Shown: positions 15,225-23,977, counted from the first letter of the stretch. The stretch: DNA of 64,000 bases from JBBSDP01 sp038240605 (GCA_038240605.1 JBBSDP010000017.1:21867-85866), one strand, 5' to 3'. Program-made: numbers and translations. Notes: a model not told the origin generated them from the letters alone.

Positions 15225-16577
15225 TCACAGGGAAGTCACTTCGGCGGCGACAGCCTGGACAATCCTGGCCAGGTCTTCGATTGACATCGCCAGGGGCGGC
15301 ATGAGGACCATCACGTCGCCGAGCGGTCGGAGGATCACCCCGTGCCGGCGGATGCGCTGGCAAACCTCGACGCCGACGCGCCGTCGGGGCTCGAAGGGCG
15401 CGCGTGTTGCCTTGTCGGCGACGAGTTCGATGCCGACCATGAAGCCCTTCTGGCGGACGTCGCCCACGTGGTTCAGTTTCCGAAGCGTCGCGAGCATTGC
15501 GCTGAGGTGGCTCGCCTTGTGCGCAACCGCCCTGACGAGGTCCCGCTTATCGAATAGATCGAGCGAGGCAAGCGCCGCCGCACAGGCCAGTGGGTTGCCG
15601 GTGTAGGTGTGGCCGTGAAAGAAGGTCTTCCCCTCCCACGGTTCGCCAAGGAACGCTTCGAAGATTTTTTGGGATGCGAAGGTTGCCGCGAGGGGCAGGT
15701 AGCCGCCGCTGATTCCTTTGGCGACGCACATCAGGTCGGGCAGGACTTGCTCATGCTCGCAGGCGAACATCCGTCCCGTCCGGCCGAAGCCGGTGGCAAC
15801 TTCGTCGGCGATCAGCAATACATCGTGCGCTTCAGTCAATCGGCGCACCTCGCGCAGGAATCCGTCGGGATGAACAATCATCCCGCCCGCCCCCTGCACC
15901 AGCGGCTCGATGCAAACGGCGGCAACGCGGTCCCCGCGTTCTTCCAGGATCTTCCCCAGCGCCTGGAGACATTGGCGTTTTACGCGCTGCGGGTCGTCCG
16001 GCGTTGCGCTGTGGTAGACGAACGGAGAGGGGGCGAAGTGCGCCTTGAAGAGCATCGGAAAGTGCGGCGCATGAAAGGCGGGCATCCGGCCGATGGACAT
16101 TGCGCCGACCGTATCGCCGTGATACGCCTCGGCGAATCCGACGAACTCGTGTTTCTCCGGCCGGCCCAGGTTGAACCAGTATTGGGCGGCGAGCTTGAAG
16201 GCGACCTCCGTCGCGGTTGCGCCGCTGTCGCTGAAAAACACGCGGGCCAGCGAAGGCGGCACGATCCGCATCAGCCGTTCGGCAAGCAGGATTGCCGGCT
16301 CGCTGGCGAGACCGAGCATGGTGCTGTGGGCGACCCGATCAAGCTGTCGGCGGATCGCCTCGTCGATCTCCGGCACGCGGTGACCATGCACGTTGCACCA
16401 GAGGCTGGAGACGCCGTCGAGGTAGCGCTTGCCCTCGCTGTCGATGAGGTGCATCCCCTCGGCGGCGGTGATGACCGGCCAATCTCCGTCGGCCATCCAC
16501 TGCCGCATGTGCGTGAACGGATGCCAGAGGTACCGGCGGTCGAGGTCGCGAAGGTGTTGAGTTGGATCCGCGTTCAC
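15225..16577 (-). CDS. bioA: Adenosylmethionine-8-amino-7-oxononanoate aminotransferase
   Basis: 450 residues. The PLP-dependent enzyme transfers the amino group of S-adenosylmethionine to KAPA, giving DAPA in biotin synthesis. Signatures are LWHPFTHMRQW at the N-terminus, GVSSLWCNVHGH, the Lys-containing DLMCVAKGISGGYLPLA and FFHGHTYTGNPLACAAALASL. A SAM hydrolase gene ends only 6 bases upstream and bioD lies 32 bases downstream. Confidence 0.96.
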   Translation of the reverse strand: MNADPTQHLRDLDRRYLWHPFTHMRQWMADGDWPVITAAEGMHLIDSEGKRYLDGVSSLWCNVHGHRVPEIDEAIRRQLDRVAHSTMLGLASEPAILLAERLMRIVPPSLARVFFSDSGATATEVAFKLAAQYWFNLGRPEKHEFVGFAEAYHGDTVGAMSIGRMPAFHAPHFPMLFKAHFAPSPFVYHSATPDDPQRVKRQCLQALGKILEERGDRVAAVCIEPLVQGAGGMIVHPDGFLREVRRLTEAHDVLLIADEVATGFGRTGRMFACEHEQVLPDLMCVAKGISGGYLPLAATFASQKIFEAFLGEPWEGKTFFHGHTYTGNPLACAAALASLDLFDKRDLVRAVAHKASHLSAMLATLRKLNHVGDVRQKGFMVGIELVADKATRAPFEPRRRVGVEVCQRIRRHGVILRPLGDVMVLMPPLAMSIEDLARIVQAVAAEVTSL

Positions 16578-16583
16578 GAATAT

Positions 16584-17369
16584 CTATTCCACCCGGACCT
16601 CATCACCCACGCGAAGGCGAAGCTTGCGGGCGGCGGAGCCGTCGCGAATCGCAATCTCAAGGAGTCCGCTACTGCCGATCAATGCGATCGGTTTTCCCGG
16701 CGCGACATCCCAATACGTACGGCGGAGCTTGCCGATCGTCTGCCCGCGCACTTTGATCAACCCGCCACGACGCTGGGCAATTACGGCGCGATCGATGTTG
16801 GTGGTGGCATTGCCGAACTGGTCAACGTGCAGCACGGTGCCGCTCGTGGCCGAGCTTGCCGCCGGGGCGATATCCAGCAGCACCGGATCCTCGATTGGCC
16901 GTGCGATGGTTCGCAGGCGTTTGCCGCAGGCAAGCATGGCCGCAGCGGGGGCCATCACGTCGCGCCCGTGAAACGTGTGGCTGGACTCGGCAGGCCGCCA
17001 CGTGAGCTCGTATGCGCGCCCAGGTCCCATCCTTCGCCATGCCCACGTGATCAAGCCATTGTCCGGGCAGATCACGGTCTGGCGGTTCAGCTCGGCGATG
17101 AGGATCCGTCGGTCGCTGCCGACACCTGGATCGACGATCGCCAGGTGGATGGTTCCCGGTGGAAACCCATCGACGGCCCGTTCCAGGCTGATCGACCCAC
17201 ACAGGATGTCCTGCGGCGGAACTTGGTGGGTGACGTCGATCAAACGGACCGCCGGGCAATTCCGGACCAGCACCCCCTTCATCGCCGCCACGTAGTGATC
17301 GCGCGTCCCAAAGTCAGTGGTAAGGGTGACGATCGGTCGCTCAGCGGCAGCGGCGGGGGGGCGGGCCAT
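16584..17369 (-). CDS. SAM hydroxide adenosyltransferase (DUF62 family)
   Basis: 261 residues of the chlorinase/fluorinase-like family. Most members hydrolyse SAM to adenosine and methionine. Motifs are IVTLTTDFGTRDHYVAAMKGVL, IDVTHQVPPQDI, FPPGTIHLAIVDPGVGSDRR and VCPDNGLITW. The C-terminal barrel has VLHVDQFGNATTNI. The 23-residue halogenase-specific loop of fluorinases is not evident, so hydrolysis is more likely. The stop lies 6 bases before bioA, so the three genes 17369-14455 look like one operon. Confidence 0.88.
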   Translation of the reverse strand: MARPPAAAAERPIVTLTTDFGTRDHYVAAMKGVLVRNCPAVRLIDVTHQVPPQDILCGSISLERAVDGFPPGTIHLAIVDPGVGSDRRILIAELNRQTVICPDNGLITWAWRRMGPGRAYELTWRPAESSHTFHGRDVMAPAAAMLACGKRLRTIARPIEDPVLLDIAPAASSATSGTVLHVDQFGNATTNIDRAVIAQRRGGLIKVRGQTIGKLRRTYWDVAPGKPIALIGSSGLLEIAIRDGSAARKLRLRVGDEVRVE

Positions 17370-17436
17370 CGCAAGCGAAAGGATAGAGTTGCCTGGGGCC
17401 GTCGGTCAACGCGCAGGCTCCTACAGCTTAAGAACT

Positions 17437-17575
17437 TGAACCGCCAAGGCCGCCAAGACGCGAGGAAGATAGGGAAGGTTAGATTCGCCGTCGAGACCCG
17501 GAGATTGCCGAGGCAAGACAGGCAATTATTCTGGTCACTTCCTGTGTGCTTGGCGTCTTGGCGTCTTGGCGGTTC
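17437..17575. repeat. Inverted CCGCCAAGACGC repeat pair upstream of pcm
   Basis: AACCGCCAAGGCCGCCAAGA (from 17439) is mirrored by TGGCGTCTTGGCGTCTTGGC followed by GGTT (up to 17574). The pair could fold as a large hairpin with a loop of about 80 bases. It lies between divergent genes. Confidence 0.7.
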
Positions 17576-17651
17576 CCTTGTCTCCCAATTCGCCCAGCGC
17601 GGTTGGCGACGCGCGGTACATCTGGCGTTTCCCGCCGTACAATACTCGCCG

Positions 17652-18305
17652 ATGAACGAAGTCACTGAAACGTCGCCGCTGGAGCGAATGATCCGTCAGC
17701 AACTGGTGGATCGCGGCATTCATGATCAGCGTGTGTTGACCGCGATGCGCTCGGTCCCGCGCGACGTGTTCTTTCCGCAGTCAGGACGCCGTGAAGCCTA
17801 CGCCGACCGGGCCGCGCCGATCGGCCACGGGCAGATGATCTCCCAGCCGTACATGGTCGCGCTGATGACCCAGCGGCTGGACCTTCACCCGCGGCATCGC
17901 GTCCTGGAGATCGGCACGGGCAGCGGCTATCAGACCGCGATCCTCGCCCGGCTGGCCGGCGACGTGTACACGGTCGAACGCCTCAAGCCGTTGCTGGACA
18001 GCGCATTTGAGCGCCTCCTCGGCCTGGGCATTCGCAACGTTCACTATCGCTTTGGCGATGGCACGCTGGGTTGGTCTGAAGCGGCGCCGTTCGATCGCAT
18101 TCTGGTTACCGCCGGGGCGCCGGACCTCCCGCGGCAGTTGCTGCTCGGCCAGCTCAAGCCGGACGGAATCGCCGTGATGCCGATCGGGCCGCACGAGGAG
18201 CAGATGCTCGTGGAAGTGCGCCGCCAGGGCGATCAACTGAAGCCGATGGACGTCTGTCCCTGTCGCTTCGTGAAGCTGATCGGCCAGGAGGGGTGGGAAG
18301 ACTGA
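17652..18305 (+). CDS. pcm: Protein-L-isoaspartate O-methyltransferase
   Basis: ATG 17652 gives 217 residues, the usual length. It methylates isoaspartyl residues in damaged proteins using SAM. It has PIGHGQMISQPYMVALMTQRL, the SAM-binding VLEIGTGSGYQTAILARL and RILVTAGAPDLPRQLLLGQLKPDG. A much longer in-frame extension upstream is antisense to bioA and its neighbour and is not credible. Its stop overlaps the recG start by one base (TGATG). Confidence 0.95.
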   Translation: MNEVTETSPLERMIRQQLVDRGIHDQRVLTAMRSVPRDVFFPQSGRREAYADRAAPIGHGQMISQPYMVALMTQRLDLHPRHRVLEIGTGSGYQTAILARLAGDVYTVERLKPLLDSAFERLLGLGIRNVHYRFGDGTLGWSEAAPFDRILVTAGAPDLPRQLLLGQLKPDGIAVMPIGPHEEQMLVEVRRQGDQLKPMDVCPCRFVKLIGQEGWED

Positions 18306-20488
18306 TGCAGGGTTCGGGGCCGACGGTTCGAGGTTCAGGTAACAACAAGACCAAACCACCACGGCGTTCGGCCCCCGCTCCGGCCGACACGGTGAAGCAG
18401 CGTGAGATCGCCGCCGCGACTTCCGACTCACTACAGCGCCCGATCGAGGCACTCGACGGCGTCGGTCCCACCCGCGCCCGCCAGTTTCTCGCGCTGGGTG
18501 TCGGCACGCTGGGTGACCTCGTCGAATATTTCCCTCGAAGCTACCAGTACGAGTCATCAGAAAAATCGATCGAGCGACTCGTGCCTGAGATGATCCAGAC
18601 GGTGCGCGGAACCGTCGTCGCGGTCGATTACATTCCTTCCCGCCCGCGGCCGCGATTTGAGGCCACACTGGAAGAGGGGCCGGACCGGCTCAGCCTCGTC
18701 TGGTTTCATGGCGCCTACCTTCGCACGCGAATCCATCCGGGCCTGAAGATCCGGGTGCAGGGAAAAGTGCGATTCTTCCGCGGCATCCCGCGGATGACCC
18801 AGGCGAAGTGGGAAGTCGTTGATGATGCGACGGAACGCGTTGAACAGTCGCGGTTTCGACCGATCTATCCCGCGTCGCTCCGGCTCCACTCGGACGCGAT
18901 CGCCAAAACCATCGAGACCAACCTCGACTCGGCGCTGCCCGATGTACACGAATGGTTTGACGAACAGCTCGTCACCCAGCGCGGCCTGCTTCCTCGACGC
19001 CAGGCCTATCGTGCGGTCCACCTGCCTAAAGACATGACCGAGGCGATGGCCGCACGACGCCGGATCATCTACGACGAGCTGATGCTCATGCAGCTCGGCC
19101 TGGGGATCGGCAAACGGCTGCGCGACGGACGGCTGACCGCGCCGGTCATGCGTCTCGACCGGCTGCTGGACGAGCGCATCCGCCAGCGTTTTCCCTTCCC
19201 GCTTACCAGCGCTCAGCAACGGGCGGTCTGGGAGATCGCCCGCGACCTTCAGGGCGGCCAGCCGATGAACCGTCTCCTCCAGGGTGACGTCGGCAGCGGA
19301 AAGACGGTCGTCGCGCTCTATGCGATGCTGGTCGGCGTCGCCAACCGGCTTCAGTCGGCCCTGCTCGCGCCGACCGAAGTCCTGGCCGAACAGCATCAGC
19401 TCACGCTCAGCAACCTGCTGCGCGGGTCCAACGTATCGGTCGGGCTCTTCACCAGCCGTACCAAGCGCGCCGCCCGCAAAGCTGCGCTGCGCGACCTGGC
19501 GGAGGGAAAGATACATCTCGCCGTCGGCACCCAGGCGCTGATTCAGGAGGATGTGGAGTTTGCGAACCTCGGACTGGTCGTCGTCGACGAGCAGCACAAG
19601 CTCGGCGTCCGGCAGCGGGCCGTCCTGAAGGGGAAGGGGCTCTCGCCGCATTACCTGGTGATGACCGCGACGCCGATCCCGCGCACGCTCGCCCTTTCCT
19701 TCTTCGCCGATTTTGATGTGACAGTGCTCGACGAGTTGCCTCCCGGCCGCCAGCCGATCGCCACGCGCTGGCTGCGCTCATCCGAATGGGCGAAGGCCTA
19801 TACCTTCGTCCGGTCCGAGGTGGCGGCGGGGCGGCAGGCTTACATCGTCGTTCCGCAGATCGACGACAATGGCCTGGACGACGCCAAATCGGTCACCCAG
19901 GAATTCAAGCGCCTCGCGGAAGGACCGCTGGCCGGCCTGCGCCTGGCGACGCTGCACGGGCAGATGTCCGCCGACGAAAAGCAGACGGCGATGAACGCCT
20001 TTCGCGATCACGGCGCCGACGTGCTGATCGCCACCACGGTGATCGAGGTGGGCATCGACGTGCCGAACGCGACGGTGATCCTGATCGACAACGCTGAACG
20101 CTTCGGCCTCTCGCAACTTCACCAGCTTCGCGGCCGCGTGGGCCGTGGCGAGCATGCGTCGCACTGCCTGCTCGTCTCCGACGCCGTCCAGGAAACCAGC
20201 GCCGCCCGGCTTGGGGCGATGACCCGGACCAACGATGGTTTTGAGATCGCCGAAATGGACCTCAAGCTCCGCGGCCCCGGGGAGTTCTTTGGCACGCGCC
20301 AGCACGGACTGCCCGAGTTCAAGCTCGCTGACCTAACGAGCGAAATGGCCCTTCTCCAGCAAGCCCGCGCCGATGCCCTGTCGCTCCTGAGCGAAGACCC
20401 GCGCCTGGCCGCTCCCCAGCATCGCCACCTGTGCCAAGCCCTCGCCCGCCAACTCGGCGACACGCTCACTCTCGCTCAGATCGGGTAA
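18305..20488 (+). CDS. recG: ATP-dependent DNA helicase RecG
   Basis: ATG 18305 is preceded by AGGAGGGGTGGG and overlaps the pcm stop, giving 727 residues. RecG reverses stalled forks and branch-migrates Holliday junctions. After a basic leader come an HhH-like LDGVGPTRARQFLALGV, an OB wedge domain (about 95-180), Walker A GDVGSGKTVVAL, the DEQH box VVDEQHKLGVRQR, motif III TATPIPRTLALSFFADFDV, and motif VI LRGRVGRGEHASHCLLV. The TRG-like end is complete. The DEQH box has Lys-Leu where enteric RecG has Arg-Phe. Confidence 0.96.
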   Translation: MQGSGPTVRGSGNNKTKPPRRSAPAPADTVKQREIAAATSDSLQRPIEALDGVGPTRARQFLALGVGTLGDLVEYFPRSYQYESSEKSIERLVPEMIQTVRGTVVAVDYIPSRPRPRFEATLEEGPDRLSLVWFHGAYLRTRIHPGLKIRVQGKVRFFRGIPRMTQAKWEVVDDATERVEQSRFRPIYPASLRLHSDAIAKTIETNLDSALPDVHEWFDEQLVTQRGLLPRRQAYRAVHLPKDMTEAMAARRRIIYDELMLMQLGLGIGKRLRDGRLTAPVMRLDRLLDERIRQRFPFPLTSAQQRAVWEIARDLQGGQPMNRLLQGDVGSGKTVVALYAMLVGVANRLQSALLAPTEVLAEQHQLTLSNLLRGSNVSVGLFTSRTKRAARKAALRDLAEGKIHLAVGTQALIQEDVEFANLGLVVVDEQHKLGVRQRAVLKGKGLSPHYLVMTATPIPRTLALSFFADFDVTVLDELPPGRQPIATRWLRSSEWAKAYTFVRSEVAAGRQAYIVVPQIDDNGLDDAKSVTQEFKRLAEGPLAGLRLATLHGQMSADEKQTAMNAFRDHGADVLIATTVIEVGIDVPNATVILIDNAERFGLSQLHQLRGRVGRGEHASHCLLVSDAVQETSAARLGAMTRTNDGFEIAEMDLKLRGPGEFFGTRQHGLPEFKLADLTSEMALLQQARADALSLLSEDPRLAAPQHRHLCQALARQLGDTLTLAQIG

Positions 20489-20497
20489 GCACATTGA

Positions 20498-21520
20498 TCA
20501 ACGTGACGCGGCCGACGAAGGCACTGCCATGCGTTCGATCATGGCGTTGACGACGCGGTCGTGGACGTGTTGGATGGAGCCATCCACTTTCAAACCCGAC
20601 GCCCGCGCGTGGCCGCCGCCGCCGAATTGTTCGGCGAATCGTGCCACGTCCACCTGACCTTTGCTGCGCAGGCTGACGCGGATCGGGCCATTGGCTTCCT
20701 TCGGCTCGGTGAACAGTAGCGAGACTTCAACTGTCCGGATCTGAAGCGGGATGTTGATCAGGTTCTCCGTGTCGGGCACGTTGGCGTGTGTCTCTTCGAA
20801 GTCCTGGCGGGTCACGCGCATGACGGCCAGTCGGCCGTCAGCGAGAAGTTCCAGCGAGTCCTGGGCGCGGGTCTGAAGGGCGACGCGCTCGTAGCGCTCG
20901 TTCTGATACAGGAGCTGGTACATCCGGTCGGTGTTGACCCCGGCTTCCATCAGGCGGGCTGCGAGCCTTAGCGTGTACGGGCGGGTGTTGGAGAACTGGA
21001 ACCAGCCGGTGTCGCTGGCGATGGCCAGGAAGAGTGCGGTGGCCATCGGCCGATCGATCTCGATGCCCCATCGGTCGAGCAGTTGAGCGGCGATCTCGCC
21101 CGCGGCCGCCGCTTCCGTCACCACCAGCTTCGCATCGGCCCACTGTTCCTGGGTGAGATGATGGTCGAGCACGAGCTTACGGCCCGGGAACTTCTCGACC
21201 CGCTCGGCGAGGCCGGGGAGCTGCGACCAGGTGCCGGTATCGACGACGAGGAAGGTGTCGAACGCGTTGAGCGTGAAGTCCGCCGGCCAACCTGCTTCGA
21301 CATCTCGGTAGGGGACCGCGGCATCGTGAAAGATGAACTCGTACTTCCGCGGCATGTGACTGAGCAGCAGCACCTCGCTGGCGATGCCGGCCTTCTTGAG
21401 GCCCAGTGACATCGTTGCCGCGGTGCCGAGCGCGTCGCCGTCCGGCCGAACGTGCGTGGTAATCACCACCCGCCGGCTCTCCCTGAGTACCGCCAGGAAC
21501 TCCCCGTAAGGATCACTCAT
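20498..21520 (-). CDS. nrnA: DHH-family nanoRNase / pAp phosphatase
   Basis: 340 residues, matching NrnA length. It degrades 2-5-nt RNAs and dephosphorylates pAp. The DHH domain shows VVITTHVRPDGDALGTAATM, VVDTGTWSQL and LVLDHHLTQEQWAD. The DHHA1 domain ends with RSKGQVDVARFAEQFGGGGHARASGLKV. All the metal-binding motifs are visible. It converges on recG with a 9-base gap. Confidence 0.92.
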   Translation of the reverse strand: MSDPYGEFLAVLRESRRVVITTHVRPDGDALGTAATMSLGLKKAGIASEVLLLSHMPRKYEFIFHDAAVPYRDVEAGWPADFTLNAFDTFLVVDTGTWSQLPGLAERVEKFPGRKLVLDHHLTQEQWADAKLVVTEAAAAGEIAAQLLDRWGIEIDRPMATALFLAIASDTGWFQFSNTRPYTLRLAARLMEAGVNTDRMYQLLYQNERYERVALQTRAQDSLELLADGRLAVMRVTRQDFEETHANVPDTENLINIPLQIRTVEVSLLFTEPKEANGPIRVSLRSKGQVDVARFAEQFGGGGHARASGLKVDGSIQHVHDRVVNAMIERMAVPSSAASR

Positions 21521-21594
21521 CGCATCGGATCATAATCGGGACGACCCCCCAATGGGAAACGGCCCGCGCGGTGGGTAAGATTCAACGATAAGCC

Positions 21595-22038
21595 ATGTCA
21601 ATTCCATCGGAGCCAAAGCCGGAGGCAAATTCCCTGAACGGCCACGTGATCGTGGCCGGATATGGGATTCCGGGCCGGGTGGTGGGGGAGTTCCTTCAAT
21701 CGCACTGCCGGCACTATTGCGTGATCGAGCTGAACGCAAACGTCGTGCATCGGTGTGAACACGTCGTGCCGATCATCGAGGGAGACGTGACCGACGAGCA
21801 GGTGCTGCGCCGGGCGGGGATCGAGCGATGCTCGATGCTCTTCCTGACGGTGCCGAACGATCCAGCCGTCCTCGAGGCGATCACGATCGCGCGCCGCCTC
21901 AACCCGCAAGTGCCCATCATGGCCCGCTGCCGCTTCATCTCGACTGGCATGGAGGCCCGCCGGCGGGGGGCGAATCAGGTGGTGGTCGAGGAGCAGGCGG
22001 TGGCCAATGAGTTTCTGGCGCTGCTGGAGAACGTCTGA
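21595..22038 (+). CDS. Stand-alone RCK_N (TrkA-N) NAD-binding domain protein
   Basis: 147 residues. After a short leader the Rossmann domain reads GHVIVAGYGIPGRVVGEFL, VIELNANVVHRCEHVVPIIEGDVTDEQVL, FLTVPNDPAVLEAITIARRLNPQVPIMARC and GANQVVVEEQAVANEFL. This is the N-terminal RCK domain that gates K+ channels and KefB/C antiporters by binding NAD(H) or nucleotides. The channel and the RCK_C domain are missing, so it is a free subunit or solitary regulator. Confidence 0.88.
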   Translation: MSIPSEPKPEANSLNGHVIVAGYGIPGRVVGEFLQSHCRHYCVIELNANVVHRCEHVVPIIEGDVTDEQVLRRAGIERCSMLFLTVPNDPAVLEAITIARRLNPQVPIMARCRFISTGMEARRRGANQVVVEEQAVANEFLALLENV

Positions 22039-22049
22039 AAACATAAACG

Positions 22050-22071
22050 CCCCGGTCAGAGCCGGGGCGTC
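22050..22071 (-). terminator. Terminator hairpin for the Cys-rich small gene
   Basis: CGCCCCGG and CCGGGGCG pair perfectly around TCAGAG. On the minus strand the stem is followed by TTTATGTTTTC. It lies 48 bases beyond the stop of the small gene at 22119-22328 and can also serve the plus-strand RCK_N gene. Confidence 0.65.
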
Positions 22072-22118
22072 GCTCGTGAATGCGAGCCGCGTTTTCGTAT
22101 TGTCACTGCGGCCGCCGC

Positions 22119-22328
22119 TCAGTTGCGACCGCGGGCGTTGGCGAAGAGTTGCCCCTGCTTTGACGCCGATTTCGCTCCAAAGAGCTGGACCGGCTTCGAA
22201 GCCTCCGGCTTGCCGCACTGCGATTGTGTTTCCGTCGCGCAGTTCTGCCGCGGCTGATTCGACTGACTCTCGCGGTCGAGCGTCGACTGGAGACAATTCC
22301 CACAACAATTCTTTTTCCCGAACAGCAT
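22119..22328 (-). CDS. Small cysteine-rich basic protein
   Basis: ATG 22328, with GAAGGAGAGAAAC just upstream, gives 69 residues. The N-terminus reads LFGKKNCCGNCLQS (C-C-x2-C) and two further Cys lie in QNCATETQSQCGK. The remainder is Lys/Ser/Gln-rich (PVQLFGAKSASKQGQLFANARGRN). No signal peptide is visible. The family is unrecognised. A good ribosome site and a downstream terminator make it a likely real gene; metal binding is possible but speculative. Confidence 0.6.
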   Translation of the reverse strand: MLFGKKNCCGNCLQSTLDRESQSNQPRQNCATETQSQCGKPEASKPVQLFGAKSASKQGQLFANARGRN

Positions 22329-22408
22329 GTTTCTCTCCTTCACCTGTGGCGACAGGGAAGAAGTACGATTGAAAAACCGCGGAAGCAAATCGGGGCAAAG
22401 TCCGATAA

Positions 22409-23413
22409 TTACGGCAATCGGGTGGCCCGGCGGATGCGGTCGCGGATTGCAGTCCGATCGGGGGTATCGGGCGGCATTTCAATCCAGATGGCGACCGGAG
22501 AACGCTCATCCGCCACGCGAAGCTCGGAGTAAAGACGCCGAGCGTATTCGCCTGGATTGAAAGGCATTTCTGTGATCTGTAGACGGGACGATGCCCTGCC
22601 GCCGATCGCGGTCAGTAGCGCGCTTCCTTCGAGGGCGAGGATGGTCACATTGTCATTCGTATGCTCACGAAGCCAATCGCCGAACCGTCCGACGTCAGTC
22701 ACTTCAAAACGATACGCCGGTGCACATGGCGCATAATGAACGGCTTGCTGCCCAGGGCTCATCGCAGCGCCACCACCTTCGACGACGGTGGCCATCGCCA
22801 TGCCGACTGGGCCAATGTGCGCCTCGATCTGTTCGCGGGTGACCGCGCCGGGTCGCAGGATCGTTGGTTGCGCACGGGTCAGGTCGATCACCGTTGACTC
22901 GATGCCGACGCGGCACGGCCCGCCATCGAGAATGAGATCAACCCGGTCGCCAAGTTCCTCGCGCACGTGGCTGGCGGTGGTGGGGCTGATGCGACTGCTG
23001 CGGTTGGCGCTGGGCGCGGCGATGGGGCCATCGAAGGCGCGCAGCAACTCCAGGGCGAGCGGGTGATCGGGAGCGCGGAGGCCCACCGTCTCCAGGCCCG
23101 CGGTCACATCCTTCACGATCCCCGACGCACGGCGGACGATTAGCGTGAACGGGCCGGGCCAGAAGGCGCGAGCGAGCGTTGACGCCGTCTTCGGCCACAA
23201 TTCGGCGTAGCGTCGTGCCACGGCTTCATCGGCAACATGAACGATGAGCGGATTGGTCGGCGGCCGACCCTTGGCCGCGAAGATGCGCCGGACCGCGGCC
23301 GCGTTGGTCGCGTCGGCGCCCAGGCCATAGACCGTCTCAGTGGCGAAGGCGACGATCCCGCCGGCACGAAGCAGGGCGACGGCCTTTTCAACGTCTGGCG
23401 GTTCGAAACTCAT
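22409..23413 (-). CDS. Threonylcarbamoyl-AMP synthase (Sua5 type)
   Basis: 334 residues: a YrdC/TsaC domain of about 210 residues plus the C-terminal Sua5 extension. It makes threonylcarbamoyl-AMP for the t6A37 modification of ANN-decoding tRNAs. Motifs are GGIVAFATETVYGLGADATN, IFAAKGRPPTNPLIVHV, IAAPSANRSSRISPT, GIESTVIDLT and ILRPGAVT. The Sua5 linker is SPGQQAVHYAPCAPAYRF, with HYAP characteristic of the type. Its start overlaps the stop of the upstream DUF2103 gene by 4 bases (ATGA). Confidence 0.94.
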   Translation of the reverse strand: MSFEPPDVEKAVALLRAGGIVAFATETVYGLGADATNAAAVRRIFAAKGRPPTNPLIVHVADEAVARRYAELWPKTASTLARAFWPGPFTLIVRRASGIVKDVTAGLETVGLRAPDHPLALELLRAFDGPIAAPSANRSSRISPTTASHVREELGDRVDLILDGGPCRVGIESTVIDLTRAQPTILRPGAVTREQIEAHIGPVGMAMATVVEGGGAAMSPGQQAVHYAPCAPAYRFEVTDVGRFGDWLREHTNDNVTILALEGSALLTAIGGRASSRLQITEMPFNPGEYARRLYSELRVADERSPVAIWIEMPPDTPDRTAIRDRIRRATRLP

Positions 23414-23724
23414 GAGTCGTCGTCGTTCTCCGCAAAGTGATGATCCAGCAGCCAGCGCCGGGCCGCTTCACCATCGGAACAGATCAGAAAGACTTCCTGA
23501 ACGGTGCCGGTGGAATTGAAGAGGCACTTGAGCCCGGCTGGGGTGGGATACTGGATTCGGAAAGATTGTGGCGTCTTTCCGCGACGCACCTTGATGCGTC
23601 CCGGAACGATCCGGCTCACATGAGGGCAGTTGGCGACGATGCGGTTGAGCAACGCGTCCAGACCCCCAATGCGGCCATGCTGGCGTTTAATGCGGCCAAA
23701 CTTCACCAGGGCACTGTACCACAT
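23410..23724 (-). CDS. DUF2103-like small protein
   Basis: ATG 23724 (MWYSALVKFG); a TTG at 23730 and a GTG at 23706 are in-frame alternatives. About 104 residues read GRIKRQHGRIGGLDALLNRIVANCPHVSRIVPGRIKVRRG, then RIQYPTPAGLKCLFNSTGTVQEVFLICSD. This fits the DUF2103 predicted metal-binding family. I am moderately sure of the name. It couples translationally to sua5 through a 4-base overlap. The AGTGCTG repeat hairpin begins right at its 5' end. Confidence 0.65.
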   Translation of the reverse strand: MWYSALVKFGRIKRQHGRIGGLDALLNRIVANCPHVSRIVPGRIKVRRGKTPQSFRIQYPTPAGLKCLFNSTGTVQEVFLICSDGEAARRWLLDHHFAENDDDS

Positions 23725-23727
23725 GAG

Positions 23728-23818
23728 CAAAGTGCTGAGTGCTGAGTGCTGAGTGCTGACGAAGACGAAAAGACAGTCCTTCTGCTTCTGCCGTCCTTAC
23801 TCAGCACTCAGCACTTTC
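23728..23818. repeat. AGTGCTG tandem/inverted repeat hairpin
   Basis: AGTGCTG(A) is repeated about four times at 23731-23759, and the complementary ACTCAGCACTCAGCACTTT lies at 23799-23817. It sits between the divergent DUF2103 and TPR-alphaCTD genes. The same family brackets another element at 31341-31486. Confidence 0.8.
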
Positions 23819-23850
23819 AACTCAACGCTTTGCCGCTGCGGCGGGAGGCG

Positions 23851-23880
23851 TTGACAAGTCTGCCCGTAGCAAATAAAAAT
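23851..23880 (+). promoter_or_regulatory. Sigma-70-type promoter for the TPR-alphaCTD gene
   Basis: TTGACA at 23851-23856, a 17-base spacer, then TAAAAA(T) at 23874-23880. Transcription would start near 23887 and give a leader of about 90 bases. The leader contains the hairpin CCACCCCG/CGGGGTGG near 23918-23937. The gene's ATG has no obvious Shine-Dalgarno site, so the leader may matter for translation. Confidence 0.55.
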
Positions 23881-23977
23881 ACCTGATTGCCCATGGCCCC
23901 GGTTTTGATACGCAGTGCCACCCCGGCGCGGGGTGGACGGTTGCGGGCACGGGGGGCCAAACGACAAATAAGCTACT

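Noticed and set aside
15609..17651. Very long open frame upstream of and in frame with pcm
   Set aside because: It is antisense to bioA and the SAM hydrolase gene, both with clear family motifs. High G+C keeps stop codons rare in the opposite strand.
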